A stretch of 64,000 bases of DNA from Polydactylus sextarius. Lineage: Eukaryota; Chordata; Actinopteri; Polynemidae. Under the pieces are notes generated by a model. It searched no databases. It was not told the origin of the DNA and saw nothing but the letters and a program-made list of their open reading frames with translations. How positions within the stretch are numbered: position 1 is the first letter of the stretch; each line of letters begins with the position of its first letter. Made by a program: the position numbers and the translations under genes. The stretch spans positions 11,491,772 through 11,555,771 of the forward strand of contig CM028914.1 in the NCBI GenBank assembly GCA_016801845.1, in the 5' to 3' direction. Of the stretch, positions 1 through 20,498 are shown piece by piece.

Positions 1-84
1 ATGACTTGAATGGATGAGAATCTACACACACATGATTGATTAATTGATTGTTTGATTATTTGATTGATTGATTGACTTGTGTAC

Positions 85-1122
85 CTGTGTGAGGATTTCC
101 TGCGGCTCCATTACTCTGCAGTGAAGGGGCTTGACGCGTATCAGCAGAAGGGGTCAGGGTTGATGTGGTGAAGTTAACAGTGGGGTCAGCCACACCATTA
201 ACAATCCCAGCTAAACTGGGTATGTTAGCCAATGAGCTAACGATTCTGTCTAAGCCAGCAGCACCTGTGTTAGCAGCAGGTTCAGATGGGCCAGAGGAGG
301 CAGGATTTAATGTAGCAGCAGCTGGGTTAGCCACCACGCTAGCAGCATCTGCTAAGCTAGGTATGTGGGCTGCAATGGTGTTTGCCATGATGTCTATAGA
401 GGGAGGGGCAGAGGGGGCTGCGGGGGCAGGGAGGCATTGGAGTGGAGCCTCCAATGGCAGTAGCGACTCCTGCCAATGATGGGATATTGGTAGCGATGAT
501 GTCAGTGACACCAGCCAGTGTCGGGAAGGCATGATGTAAACCGGTGGGAGGAGGGGTGCCATTACCTGAGAAGGAAGAGGAGATCATCATCACCTGTCAA
601 TCAAACAAATGGCAGGGTCCACCTGCAATCCATCTGCGATCCACCAGAGGCTCTAACTGCTCCTTACTAACACAACTTTCATAATAAGTGTTTTATCTTG
701 ACCAGTGAGGACAGATTTTCAAAAGAAGTTTGAGGTAAATGTCATATGAACACTTTGACATTCTGAGCATTCACCTGAGACAACATCATCAGTCAGACCG
801 GTTTCACATAATCAGTAGCATTACCTCCTGGAACAAACCGGTTTGACCATTCACAATAAGAACAGACAGGAACCATAGCCTAGTCCTGAGCAAGACTTCA
901 GAACTGGTCCTGGTCCCCATTCAGACCTCAGACCAGATCGTGGTCCTAAATTAGACCTCAGGGAACCTGAACATGGTCCTCAGTTACACCTCAGGACCAT
1001 CATGCATCTGGACTCATCCCAGACTGGATCAGACCAGATCACTTACTGAGTTGATGACATCAGTAGCAATTGGTGCAGAACATTTGCTGATGTCACTGTT
1101 GCACATTTACTTAACTCACGTG

Positions 1123-1197
<75 letters not shown>

Positions 1198-1388
1198 CTG
1201 GCTGTAGATTCACATTAGCCACATCTCTGAAACACGGAAACAACATATTTTTATTGATGACAAGATTTTAACGTTATCAGTAATCAGATGTATGTGTGTA
1301 TGTCTGACCTGTCTGTGGAGGGGTTGGACTTTAGACTGTCCCTCTGGTAACGAGACCGAGGTTTTGGGACAGGAGGAGGCGAAGGCAT
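85..1388 (-). CDS. Putative minus-strand multi-exon gene, unrecognised, 3' end outside window
   Basis: I do not recognise this gene. Four exon-like segments lie on the minus strand: 1309-1388 (pyrimidine-rich acceptor and good donor), 1198-1226, 1047-1086 and 85-566 (strong acceptor at 567, donor reading GTACAC at 84). The first two join in phase and read a proline-rich PVPKPRSRY stretch followed by DVANVNLQP. The last exon is Ala/Ser/Pro-rich and repeats an IPSLAG-like motif three times (IPSLAGVATAIGG, IPSLADAASVVAN, IPSLAGIVNGVAD). The first copy lies in a different reading frame from the other two, so a frameshift or base-call error in the C-rich stretch near 420-440 is likely. The joins of exons three and four are not phase-proven. 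It could be a real gene with a low-complexity tail or a decayed one. Confidence 0.35.
1125..1195. repeat. (TG)n microsatellite
   Basis: About 35 TG units, ending directly at the donor side of a putative minus-strand exon (1198-1226). Confidence 0.95.
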
Positions 1389-2192
1389 CTGGAGGACAGA
1401 AGGGACATTTAATGAACCAATCAGCTGTTAGGATGTATCATCATCTCTTATCAACTAAATATTGGATACCTGGCTGTCAAAGGTGAAACCAGATAAATCC
1501 ATCCTCTGACCAATCAGATGACCTGTTTAGTTAATATACCATATATACATTCATCTGTCTGCTAAAGTGTTTACCCACCAGGTTTAGTTGTCTGTTTACC
1601 TGTCCGCCTCTTCACCGGACTGTTAACCTGTCTATCCATTAAAGTGCGTGTCTGTTTACCCATCAGTTTCAGTGTTCATTTGGTTTAGCCGTCTGTCAGT
1701 TTACCTGTCTTTTTACTTGTCTATCAATTTACCTGTTTGTTTGTTTGTTTGTTCTCTTGTTTGTTTGTGTACCTGTCTATCTTTTAACCTGTCTGTCTGC
1801 TCACCTGTCCCTTTACTTTGTATCTATGTACCCATGCAGGACTCACCTGTAGCAATGTCGTTGCTCATCAGTGTGTACTATCTGTCTACCTGTGTTTATT
1901 ATAGCTGTTAAATAGTGTCTGTGCACCCGTGTGCAGTACACGTGTAAAATGCCTGTGAAAAACCTATGTAGTATTTTCCATGTACTGGTGTATACTACCA
2001 GTAAAGAAATATCAATGTACCTGTCTAGTACCCGTGTAGTAGTATCATGTATCTGTGCAGGACTCACCTGTAGCGGAGTTGGTGTTGATCAATGCGAGTC
2101 TCTGTGTCTTCGTGTTTCTTGTAAATGTTGCGCTACAGATCAGCTGCACTGATAAACACACACGGTTACGTCAAGTGACAGGGTAAGATATG

Positions 2193-2484
<292 letters not shown>

Positions 2485-2794
2485 AGATGAACTTTAACAT
2501 AAAGTCATGTTTTTTTGTTTGTTTTGTTTTGTTCTTTTATTTAAGAGCAGCAGAAAATCAGATGAGCCTATGATGTGTCGGTATTGATCAATGTAACAGG
2601 CTACACACCCACTTATCAAACAGTGTGACAGAACCATGAGTCATTACCGGGAATCTACACAAAGTCAGAGAAGACGTAAAGGAAGTAAAATCAGTCAGTA
2701 AATTACAGAAAATACATTTATTTATTTATTTATTTTAGGTAGGTTTTAGGTTTTTATATATTATATTCTAATAATTATAATTCATGATTTTATA

Positions 2795-3292
2795 TTCAAT
2801 TCCATTTTACTTATATAGAGCCAAATCACAAAAACATTTATTTCAAAGTGCTTCACATAGAGAGGGAAAAAAAAACCTCCAACAGAACCAGACTCAGAGT
2901 GGACAGTCATCTGCCTCGACCGGCTGGGGTGAAAGGAAAAATGAGAAAAGAAGAAGAGAAGAGACAGAGGAAGGGAGGGGAGGAGGATGGGGGAAGGGGA
3001 CCAGGAAGACACAATATGTAATGTAATACTTATGTAATGATATTGTAGAAAAACAGGATCTGAATCCAACTGCTCTGGAGTCTAGCGACCAATAAAAAGA
3101 GTAGGGTGTGCGGCACAACTACAAGCAGAGAGCAGATTAATGTTAGTAATACATTATCTTTATATAATGATATAAAGATATGGTAGAGGTGGTGAGGTAG
3201 AGACTGTGTGAGGTAGAGACAGACAAGAAAAGTGTGGACAGAGAGAAGAGGTGCAATGCATCATCAAAGTTCCCCAGTAGTCTAATCCTATA
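2795..3292. repeat. Old teleost interspersed repeat, left part
   Basis: The stretch has the hallmarks of a widespread fish repeat I remember: a TATATAGAGCCAAATCACAA-like start, then a CCTCCAACAGAACCAG and CATCTGCCTCGACCGG core. The right-hand part of the same repeat resumes at 5353 after an inserted element. Family name not assigned; the match to the consensus is from memory. Confidence 0.6.
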
Positions 3293-5350
3293 CACTCTAA
3301 AAACCTTTAGTGATGACTTATATATATATGTTGTGAAATAAAAAATAAGTTCTGAGATACAATTAAACTTTTTATTTGTAATTGTTATTTTAAGTTCTGC
3401 TAATGTAAAATACAATTTGATGACTTGAACAGCCCACAGTTTCCTGCTCCTGCATGCGCAAGCATCCATGGTCAAGGCCACAAGGGTGACCACATACATG
3501 GTGAGCACAGCTGAAATGTTGACATGTTGTGGTGAATGGTTAGTAATTTAATGCTTAATTACATATATTTGCATTCGCTCAGGATTCTGTTGGTGATAGC
3601 CTACGGTAAGACAAAGCTGCAACGTTGCCTCGACCGAGCCACCAATTCCACGATCGCAGAAATCATAGGTCTCTAGTTCTGGAGATCTATGTTTGATCTA
3701 TGTTCCTATGAGTTTCTGGAGTTTAACATTACTGTGGTACAGGTTGTATCATTATAGTTGGTTTTAAATGTTCAACAGATCATTAATGTTGTTAGCCACG
3801 AGGCTAGCGGTAATGGCGCTAGACACTATGCTAACGCAGGTGTCTGTAGTATATGAGTGCTAACATTTAAGCCAAGCTACGTTACTATCACTGCAGGGAA
3901 TGCTGTTTGTTAGTGAAGCAGTGACGCCACAGTGCAGCATTAAAAGATCACCATATTTCTATTTACTTGCAAGTCAATTTGTTATAAGAGTATTCACTCA
4001 TTGATGACCCCAAATTGCCCCTGATGCTGCGTCATCAGTGTGAATGGTGTGAGATGGACTTCGGCCTGGTAGCCTCTCCCGCCAGTGTGTGGATGTTTGA
4101 ATGCAACTCGTTGTATAAAACGCTCTGAGTGATCGTAGAGATAGAAAAGCTCACCATAACACCACATTTCCTTCATCTCCCAGAATGCTTGGTGAGCAGT
4201 GTCCACACAGAAATCAGCTTTTCCTGCCTGGTAACAGTGATTGAATGACATATATGTCATTATCCCTTTCTACGGATTAAATTGCAATATTGTCTTAAAT
4301 ATTAGTATATTGCAAACTGGCTTTGGCCGAAGCAAGTAAGTAATTTCACTTCACACTTCACTTCACTTCACTTAGGTCTTCAGTCAGTTTGCTGGATGTG
4401 GAGGAGTTTGACGCAGACCTTGCGATGCAAGTGATGAAGATTGCCATCATTGGTGATGGGAATGCAACCACCATAGTCGAGGGAACTAAGATCTTGCAGG
4501 GGATTGATGTTGCCAGATCCTGTGCTTTGCTGATGGGAGTAATCTATGCTCTTAACCTCAGCTATCCCAAGCAGTTGAAATTTACTTTTGAGGTATTCCA
4601 GAAGTTATGCTTTGAGCTTGATGGACAAAAAGCCAGCTCTAAAGTAACGAACCTCCAGTATGGTATTTTCTAGAGCGGACTTGATCGACTTTGCGTAGGG
4701 AGAAACTCACACCACAGACACACACAAAACTAACGCTTGTTCTTTTTCTTCTGTGATAGTATGAAGTATGAAGTTAGCATAGAAAAGGATGACCTCTGTT
4801 CTGTGGGGGTTGGTGTATTCACTTTCACTGCTACTGTTAATTTTAATAAATGTTTTTAATTAACTAGAATATTACTGTATGAATTTCTGTTCTTTTTGAG
4901 CACCAGGAAAGAGTCCCTTGGCTGCTGTCCGGTTGCCAGGTTTTGACATCCCCCTCATGCCTCTAAATATTTCTAGCAACCTTTCAGAAGGTCTTAGAAA
5001 AAGACTCATCTTTATGAGGCATTGAATCATGATAGCTTATGTTTCCAAGGAGGCTGGAAAATGCCCTTATTATAGGATAGGGCTTAACAATGTGTTTTAT
5101 TGTGGCAAAAAAGCTACTTCACCATACTTAAAATATTATGCTGGATCAGTTTAAATGCATTTATGTTGACAATTATTAAGTTCATGTCACTTAAAAATGT
5201 GTTTTATTGTGGCAAAAACACTACTTCACCGTACTCAAAACCTTGCTTTGAATTAATGTAATTCTGACAGAAGTTGGCTCAACTTAAAAACTCTAGTGGA
5301 AAACATTAACATACGTTTTTATGATGACCTAGTGCTAATTTTTTAGAGTG
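3293..5350. mobile_element. TIR-bounded DNA element of about 2.06 kb, TA target duplication
   Basis: The left end reads CACTCTAAAAACC and the right end, reverse-complemented, reads CACTCTAAAAAAT, an 11-base terminal inverted repeat. Both ends are flanked by TA (3291-3292 and 5351-5352). The element interrupts an older fish repeat whose halves lie at 2795-3292 and 5353-5745. A second, uninterrupted copy of that junction near 63262-63300 gives the empty site. No transposase is visible. It carries a fragment of a SAMD3-like reading frame (4378-4673), so it is non-autonomous. Superfamily not assigned. Confidence 0.6.
4378..4673 (+). pseudogene. SAMD3-like C-terminal fragment
   Basis: An open frame of about 95 codons ends at a TAG at 4671-4673. 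It contains GIDVARSCALLMGVIYALNL and then a KFTFEVFQKLCFELDG segment. This matches the C-terminal end of the large fish family annotated as sterile alpha motif domain-containing protein 3-like, as I remember it. A possible splice acceptor (GGTCTTCAG) lies just before 4378. No SAM domain or upstream exon was found, and the frame sits inside the TIR element at 3293-5350. It is most likely a captured or decayed fragment; a live terminal exon cannot be excluded. Confidence 0.5.
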
Positions 5351-5352
5351 TA

Positions 5353-5745
5353 GCAGCTTAACTAAAGGATGATTCAGGCATCTCTACGACCCAACTGAAC
5401 CACCCTTAACTGTAAGCTTTATCATAAAGGAAAGTTTTAAGCCTAACCTTAAACGTAGAAAGGATGTCTACCTCCCAGACCCAAATTGGGAGCTGGTTCC
5501 ATAAGAGGAGCCTGACAACTGAAAGCTCTACTTCTTAACCAGCAGTTCGCGATCGAAGCGATCTTTTAGGATAATGAAGAGCATCCAGTATTGCAGAAAT
5601 ATGATCTCTGGTCCTTTTTCCTAACAATACTCGTGCTGCAGCATTTGGGATTAAGTACTGGAACAACCTGATAGTAAAGAACTACAGTAGTCCAGTCTAG
5701 AGGTACGTGAGGGACGTCAGTAAACCTAATACTGTACTGGGGCAC
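5353..5745. repeat. Old teleost interspersed repeat, right part
   Basis: Continuation of the repeat at 2795-3292, recognisable by GCTTAACTAAAGGATG, the AAGCTTTATCATAAAGGAAA core and the TACAGTAGTCCAGTCTAGAG tail. A diverged copy of its central part is at about 63262-63380. Confidence 0.6.
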
Positions 5746-6933
5746 AGCTGGGGCACAGATAATTAATGTGGGCACACATTTATTATTATTAGTTTATTCA
5801 CGTGCAATATTGCTTTGCACATTTGTTTAACCCTGCACTGTCTGTAACAGTCATATGACATGGAGGATTCCAGCCATCTGCAGAGGACACTATCTGTGCA
5901 GATGTGTCTCACCTGCACAGAGGGAACAACCCTGTTGAAATTATATTCTGCCATCCTGAGCAACATGGTCTGACTAAGCTCAAAGTAATCCAGGTTCCAA
6001 AAGTGATGCTGTCCAAGATATAGAAATATTGATTATAAATGAGAGCTGGATATAAAACTCATTCAACACTAAAAGATAAACTGAGGATTTAAAAAAATCA
6101 GGAGCAGTATCTCTGTTGACCTGGTCATGACGATGTGATGATTTTCTTGCTGCAGCCATATCACAAGCAGCACCACATCCAGCCACTAGATGGAGCTAAC
6201 TCAGAGTAACAACGTGTGAGTAAAACTCATCTCATTATTTTGGCCACTACACCCATAGACATGTATACACCAGTGACTGTTTGTCTGTGAATGTACTGAC
6301 TTGATGTTTTCTTAGTTTCTGCAACCCAGACAAGATGGGCATACAGAGATTTGATACTTCCCGTCCAGTTGAAGCATTGTTAAAAAAAAAAAAAAAGGTC
6401 AAGCAGCCATTTACTATATGATTAATTCAATGTGAGGATTTTACAAAGTAAAAGAAAAAATTCTATCAATGAAAAATGCACCACATACACCTAGCCCACA
6501 CAAATAAGAGTGGGATAAGGAGAAAAAGACATGCTGTGGCCAACATTATTCTTCAAAATACATTATAGAACTTAAGTGCAAATTATAGTAAAATGTTTGT
6601 TTTCTGCATCTCTACATCTATGCACATCATTGCAAGCACTGAGGGACAAGATGTTGTTGATCTTAACAATCTTTGGCCTATTAGTTGAAAAGTCCAACAC
6701 TTTATGTTCAGGTGATGTTCTCAGTTTGAGTAAAGCCTGTAGGATGAGTCTGAGTCTATAGGTTGAATGTATTAACTGCAGACTTTATATCCAGGATAAT
6801 TTATGATGATGCTTTAAGAATATTATGTCACTTCCAATTTCTTGTTCTAATGCATCAGTAGCTTGACAGTTGCTGTTCTATTTCAAATCACTAAATCTTA
6901 GCGTTTTCCTTACATTGTGGTGAAATTAATTAC
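5746..6933. other. Intergenic, no gene seen
   Basis: AT-rich sequence with a poly-A run at 6382-6396. Open frames are short and have no codon-like composition or splice context. I see nothing recognisable. Confidence 0.6.
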
Positions 6934-7079
6934 CATAGTTGTTAGCCAGTCTCCGTAGCCTGGACTGATCCTCCAGCAGCTCCCAAACAGCTGGGAAGTC
7001 TGGGCGGCTGGTGACTGTCTGCAACAAGAGGCGTAGTCCCAAACCACCAATAGATTTTCCCCACTCAGCAATGCACTCA
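6934..7079 (-). pseudogene. Candidate isolated exon, unrecognised
   Basis: On the minus strand a 146-nt segment is bounded by an acceptor (CTTCACAG) and a donor (GTAATT). It reads through in two frames. One of them has strongly protein-like composition, including ECIAEWGKSIGGLGLRLLLQ and PDFPAVWELLEDQSRLRRLA. I do not recognise the family. A second exon-like segment lies upstream on the same strand at 7896-7949 (54 nt, WIGQKTDNGKVMWSASQ), and a possible third near 7400-7460 ends at a CAG|GTGAGG donor. The phases can be linked in more than one way. This may be a small gene or a remnant of one. Confidence 0.25.
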
Positions 7080-7895
7080 CTGTGAAGTTATCTCTGATGA
7101 CTGGCAGCTCTATTTGAGGAATGTGAAGCTAGTGCATAGTGCAATGTACTCTAGGAGGCAGAGCATGCAGCACTGATTCATATTTGAAACTACTGGTTTA
7201 GAGTAAATGTAAATATAGGAAAATTATTATCTATGTCAGAGAGTTGATAAAGTTTCTGGGGAAACCAGGCCTGATGAGGAGGGTCGGCAACCTACCCACT
7301 TGGATTGTGCAGCTCTCTTATCTAGAAACCCTTCATGAGTGAATGACACATGAATTATGTTTTTCCAGACCCCTGTTAGCTGTCTCTGCAGAGACCTCCT
7401 CACCTGCTGGAAGAATGAGCCTGTTGCAGGGTGGAGATGGGTCCATAGGCCATGGAGCATCACTTGTACCTCTCAAATCATGTCAGTGTGATCAAATTAC
7501 ATAACTGGTTAAAGACATTGAAGTAAAAAGTAAAGTAAAGCAGTACTTCCCAAAATGTGGTTTTATATTTGTTTTTTGTTTTTTGTTTGAAGTTGATAAA
7601 CCTATTGAAATCTGAGATACAATCATATAAATTTTAGATAAAAATATTTTTTGAGTCAGTAAATTTGGGTGGTGCAGTCTTCGCATCCATCTTGATATCC
7701 TCATGTGTTTTGTCATAAGAAGAAACAGAAGGATTAGGACACACTCTTAGCTTGTTGTAAATATTTATTCATTCTTCTATTTTATCTCCCTGAAGGTATT
7801 TAGTATCAACCGGAACAAATCCATCTTGTGGTCCACAGAGAGCATGTTAGCCCAGAAGAGCGATGGGGGTAGAGCAATCAGTTGTTAGTATTTAC

Positions 7896-7949
7896 CTTGA
7901 CTAGCAGACCACATAACTTTCCCGTTGTCTGTCTTTTGTCCAATCCAAT
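7896..7949 (-). pseudogene. Candidate isolated exon, unrecognised
   Basis: A 54-nt minus-strand segment between TTAACTGTAG and a GTAAAT donor. It is phase 1 at both ends and reads WIGQKTDNGKVMWSASQ. The composition looks coding but 54 nt is little evidence. It may belong with 6934-7079. Confidence 0.2.
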
Positions 7950-8544
7950 CTACAGTTAACAATAATGTCCAACTGTGAAAGAACAAACAGTTAGTAGGAG
8001 ACATGATTAGCTATAATTACAAAGCTGAAGTCGACCATAACATTAGCAGAGATTATCTAACTCAGGTGAATGTTACTTTACATCATATCTGATGTTATAT
8101 ATAATTGATTTTGATGCAAACTGAACTGCATGCCTAACCTTATCCTACAAGATAATGTAGGATGTCAGAGTGTGTTACATACCACTGTGTAGCTGAGAGA
8201 AATGTGATTGTCAGGTTTGATTGGGGCGGGGGGCTTAAGAATAGGGGCAATTACACTTTCCACCATCTTGAAAACTTGAAACTGCTGCATTTATTGATCC
8301 AAACTGATTTATTACGGATTGATTGTGAATCTGTCTGTGGATACTAATGTCTCTCTGCTATTCTCTCCCTGTCTCTCTCTCTCTCTCTTCATTTAATCAG
8401 CATCTTTGCAAGACACACACACACACACACACACACACGTATAAACAGATACACATAAAGAAAGAGAGAGAAAGAGAGAGGGAGGGAGAGGGTAATACAC
8501 TCTAAAGTGAAAACCAGTGGAAAACTCACAAAAAGGCCTTTTCA

Positions 8545-8546
<2 letters not shown>

Positions 8547-8636
<90 letters not shown>
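8547..8636. repeat. (GT)n microsatellite
   Basis: About 45 GT units. It is preceded at 8412-8438 by an AC tract and at 8458-8490 by an AG-rich tract, and followed by CT-rich sequence to about 8850. Confidence 0.95.
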
Positions 8637-8637
<1 letters not shown>

Positions 8638-8869
8638 GGACTCAGTTCACTTCCTGTTGGGGGGAGGAGGAGGGGGCAACAGAGAGACAGATTGAAAACA
8701 GACGTTGGCTCTCTCGCTCGCTCTCTCTTCACTATGAGTCCATGTCTCTCGCTCTTTTTCTTCTCTCAGTGCTGCAGACTCCCTCTCTCTCTCTCTCTGC
8801 TTTTCCCTTGTGAGTCAATGTCGCTCACCCTCTCTCACTCCCACAGAGAGTCAGTCTGTTGGTTTCCAT

Positions 8870-8977
8870 TCGTCGCTCGTCTGGAATGAAGAGACGAAGA
8901 CGAAGCAAAGGGTGAAGGAGGCCACAGAGAAAAACACTGAGGAAGAGGAGGACGAAGAGCGTCATAGTTTGAAGGTC
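8870..8977 (+). promoter_or_regulatory. Possible pdgfrb 5' untranslated exon and promoter region
   Basis: A purine-rich, GAAGA-dense segment lies 2.4 kb upstream of the pdgfrb start codon, behind CT-rich DNA that carries no TATA box, and ends at a possible donor (TTTGAAG|GTCTGA). Vertebrate pdgfrb genes have a noncoding first exon, so this is a candidate. The sequence alone does not prove transcription. Confidence 0.2.
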
Positions 8978-9145
8978 TGAACAAACTTAAACTCTTTTCT
9001 TTCTTTCACTCTTTAACTTGGTTACCGTAGTAACGGACATCTGATGGATTCTGCTGATTCAACTGTTTTTAGACTCAGTGACTGCAGTAACAGTAACATG
9101 ACCACTGTATACAAGTACTCAGTCATGATTTCCCAATTTCCCTGG

Positions 9146-9430
<285 letters not shown>

Positions 9431-11370
9431 AGTAACTGCAGTAACACTAACATAACCACTGTGTACAACAGTGAACAACGGCAGTGAACAACAGTTCTGT
9501 TAGAAATGTCTAAAAAGTATGACAGCAGGGGCATAAAGAAAATAAATTGGCTCTGAGTTATCAGTGCTCCAGGTGGCGCTGCAATTATTCAGGAGCTACA
9601 GTTTCACAAACATGGTCTGTGTACAGGTTGAAAAACAAAAGCATGTGTGCACTGCACTCACACTTACTAACATTAATGTTAATAGTTTTTTTTCCAATGT
9701 ATTCTAACATGGACACTTACCTTCAGCTTCACAGAAACCTGTGATCAGGTTTTTGGGAAAAAATGTCAGTGCTAATGTTTAAACTACAGATTAAACAATG
9801 CTGCTGAAGCTGATGCTTTGTAGCTGAAGTATTGTATCTAAGTTGCTGTAGATTTGTCCCTGTCCAACTTTGATTAAAAAGCTGATGTTGTGATTCTGTT
9901 TCTGTCTGAAAGTCAAGGGCCACTGACATCAACCTCAACTTCATTGACAATTGACAAGTGTCAATCATCTGATCTGAAACAATCAGGAGACAAAACAAAA
10001 CAAAACAAAACAACATTTATCATGGAGGAGTGACAAACAGCTGAGACACCTGCTGACCAGGTGAGTGTTTGTTGTTGTCTCACCTTCATCAGATGTGGGC
10101 GTTACCACTCAGACCATGTGACACTGATAATGGTAGCTGCATTTGCTGCTTAAATGATGCATTGATGGCAAGTTAACTGATAACATCACGATTACACACA
10201 AACACCTGACAATCCATATCCGGACTGAAAGTATCATCACAACTTAATCAGTGACATCATCAGTGACATCAGAGAGATGACTGATCTCAGAACAGATGTA
10301 ACTGTGGAGGACTGCCAAGCTGTGATTGGTTGTGAATCTCCTCCTCACCGCTACCCACAGGAAATACTTCACCATTTATTTTTCTTCTTCGGCGGTCAAC
10401 TCACATTCCTCCTTCACACACCATCAACAAGGGCTGTGATTGGCCGAGATCCCCAGGGATATGTTCTGATTGGACGACAGCATTTGGGCTTCTTTTTCTC
10501 TTCAAGATGAAGAAAAAAAAAAAAACTAAAATCCCACTATGAAAAAACACACATTTACTTACTGTAACTCACACACTCTCACTGTGTAACACATTCATAC
10601 ACACACATACACCCACACACTCATTGGAATGTGTGTTCACGTCTGTTTGAACCATCAAAGTTCAGAATTGGCTCAAATGATTTAACAGACATCTACACAG
10701 AATAGAGGTACTTTTCCTGCAATAAAACACTAATACTGCAGTGTGAAAGTACTCTATTATGGAAATACTATTACCTATACTACTAGATAAAATAAAAGTA
10801 CTGCATCCAGTCCAATATTGAAAAAATATACTAACTTTCTTAAGTAAGGGTGAGTTTGGCAGGCACACAACATTTTGCTACATGTTTCTATGTCCTGATT
10901 GAACAGCTTGTTTGGTCACAGTGTTATCAATGATGTGAAATTATGTGTAACAGGCTTTCAAGGCAGTTTTCTCTCATTTGGTAGGCATGTTTAAGGAGTT
11001 GCCCAATCAACGCCAACTTGTAAATGAGCTGTTTTTCTTTGCCTCAGTGGAGAATGTAATGAGACACATTTGTGGTATGGATACAGATTTTGATAAGAAA
11101 GCAAGGAATTGTTTAAGCCTTTGTGCATGGGTTAGGCTTATTTACTGTCAGACTGAATTACCTTCTCATCTGCCATTGGTGAAAGGCTGACGTCATACAA
11201 CAGGTTGTTCAGCGTACCTTTGTTTCTGTTGAATTCAACGTTTTGCTGCGTTTACTGCAGGATGAACTCACTATAAGTACATACATTGCTGCTTTGCAGC
11301 CAGAAAGAGCAGACTTTTATTTTGAAATCTCTCCTCCCTGTGTGGTTATTATTTAGGATCAGTGGCCACG
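9431..11370. other. Upstream region of pdgfrb, no clear gene
   Basis: It contains short TG and CA tracts and an AT-rich 'aagtactc' type repeat near 10690-10830. There is also a 70-codon open frame at about 10978-11190 (GMFKELPNQRQLVNELFFFA and onward) that looks mildly protein-like, but I do not recognise it. It has no obvious start context or partner exon. Confidence 0.5.
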
Positions 11371-19084
<7,714 letters not shown>

Positions 19085-20498
19085 AGATGCCTGTCAGACA
19101 GGGCAGTGGGCTAATTAACTCACACATCATCATCATGTGCGGGCGCCTGTGGGTTATTTCCCCTCACTGCTGACTGTCAGGCAGGAAACAATAACCAGGC
19201 GTTTTTATATTTTTATCTAAACCATAATTTGTTAAACTACGACCACACAGGTGGGACTGTGAGACAGGTGAGAGTGTGAGACAGGTGAAAGTGTGAGACA
19301 GGTGAGTGTGAGACAGATCCTGGATCAGGTTTATAATCCCTCATATAATCTGTGTAATCTCTGTATATCTGCGTTTATTCAAACTGCTTTTAGACTGAAG
19401 CTCTTTATTAAAACAGAGGAATAGATTATATCTAAACTTTGTCTTTTTTCAGTGTCATTGTTCTGTCCAGTCCACTGTAACAAATCCAGTCCATGATGAG
19501 AACTGGATTTTTCATCCTGTACTAGATGTTGAAGCTGACACCTGGTTTAACCTGATCTCAAGTCAGAGCTGATAAAATAAAATAAAAGACAAAACCATTC
19601 AAATTCAAAAACTACACAAAGACAAAGGTAAAGTCCAGATCTTGGTCCAGGTCTTTATTTAGGCGGACTCACTGCTGTGTTTTCCTGTCATGATGTGGAA
19701 CCAGTTGTGAAATGTGCTGAATGTCTGAAACCTACTCCATCTGTTTCCTCTGAGTCACTGAAACAAAACTTCTTCCCCTTTTTTTCCACTGAATCTGAAA
19801 AATATTGAAAGTCTGTTAGTCACAGCTTGATTTCATCCATTAAATCACTGCGAAAAGTGAGGCAGAGCAAGGGCCAGGATCATAATCAAATCATACATAG
19901 TCAGCTGAAGATACCTGACTTCAACATTAATATCTATTTACTACAGCTGGTTAGGTGGATCAGGATCCAGGGGGATCAGATTCCTGGTCAGTGTCACCTA
20001 CACTTCATTTAGTCCACTTGTTGAGGGACTATACCACCCTAGTTAGTTGGCAACTGGGGTGGTATAGTCCCTCAACAGATCACCACATGATCTGTACTTT
20101 AAACTGAGAGCAGTGAAATTGTCAGGACCAGAACAGTATAAAGTGGCAGAAAATAGAACTACATAGAAAAGCATCTGCATAAATTTACTTGGTTACTTTC
20201 TAACGCTGAGATCAAGTGATCTGATTGAAACACAACGGCCAGATGATGTCTAATGATGTATAAACAGTTCTGATTGATAGCTGATCATTGATATTTTCTC
20301 CAACACCTTCCATCTGTTTTAAATTGCAAAATTCTTGAAACATCAGAAAAAAGTGTCCAGAGCATGACCCAGAGACCTGGACCAGATGCAGTGAAGATCT
20401 CAGGTCCTGCATTTGGACTCAACTAAACTCCGTACTAGGCTGGACTTGAACCTGTGATGGCGAATCCACATGCTCAGTTTCTGCCTCTGGCCGAAGGA
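19085..20498. other. pdgfrb 3' UTR and pdgfrb-csf1ra spacer
   Basis: It holds a short GTGAGACAGGTGA tandem stretch at 19257-19315, an ATTAAA-type polyadenylation signal near 19407, and a perfect inverted repeat at 20020-20076. Otherwise nothing is recognised. Confidence 0.6.
20020..20076. repeat. Perfect 20-bp inverted repeat (hairpin)
   Basis: GTTGAGGGACTATACCACCC at 20020-20039 is the exact reverse complement of 20057-20076. The 17-base spacer continues the pairing for four of the next five positions, leaving a loop of about 8 bases. It could be a very short MITE, a transcribed hairpin or a structural element. Confidence 0.9.

Noticed and set aside
973..1246. Long VCVC and THTH open frames, here and at 2190-2573, 8507-8889, 37559-37852
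   Set aside because: They are translations of dinucleotide microsatellites and have no splice or codon support.
3994..4260. 88-codon minus-strand frame inside the TIR element
   Set aside because: No recognisable family, no start or splice context, and no transposase motif; kept only as part of the element.
10277..10510. 77-codon frame upstream of pdgfrb
   Set aside because: Contains short homopolymer-driven stretches (FFFF, LLHTPS) and no splice support.
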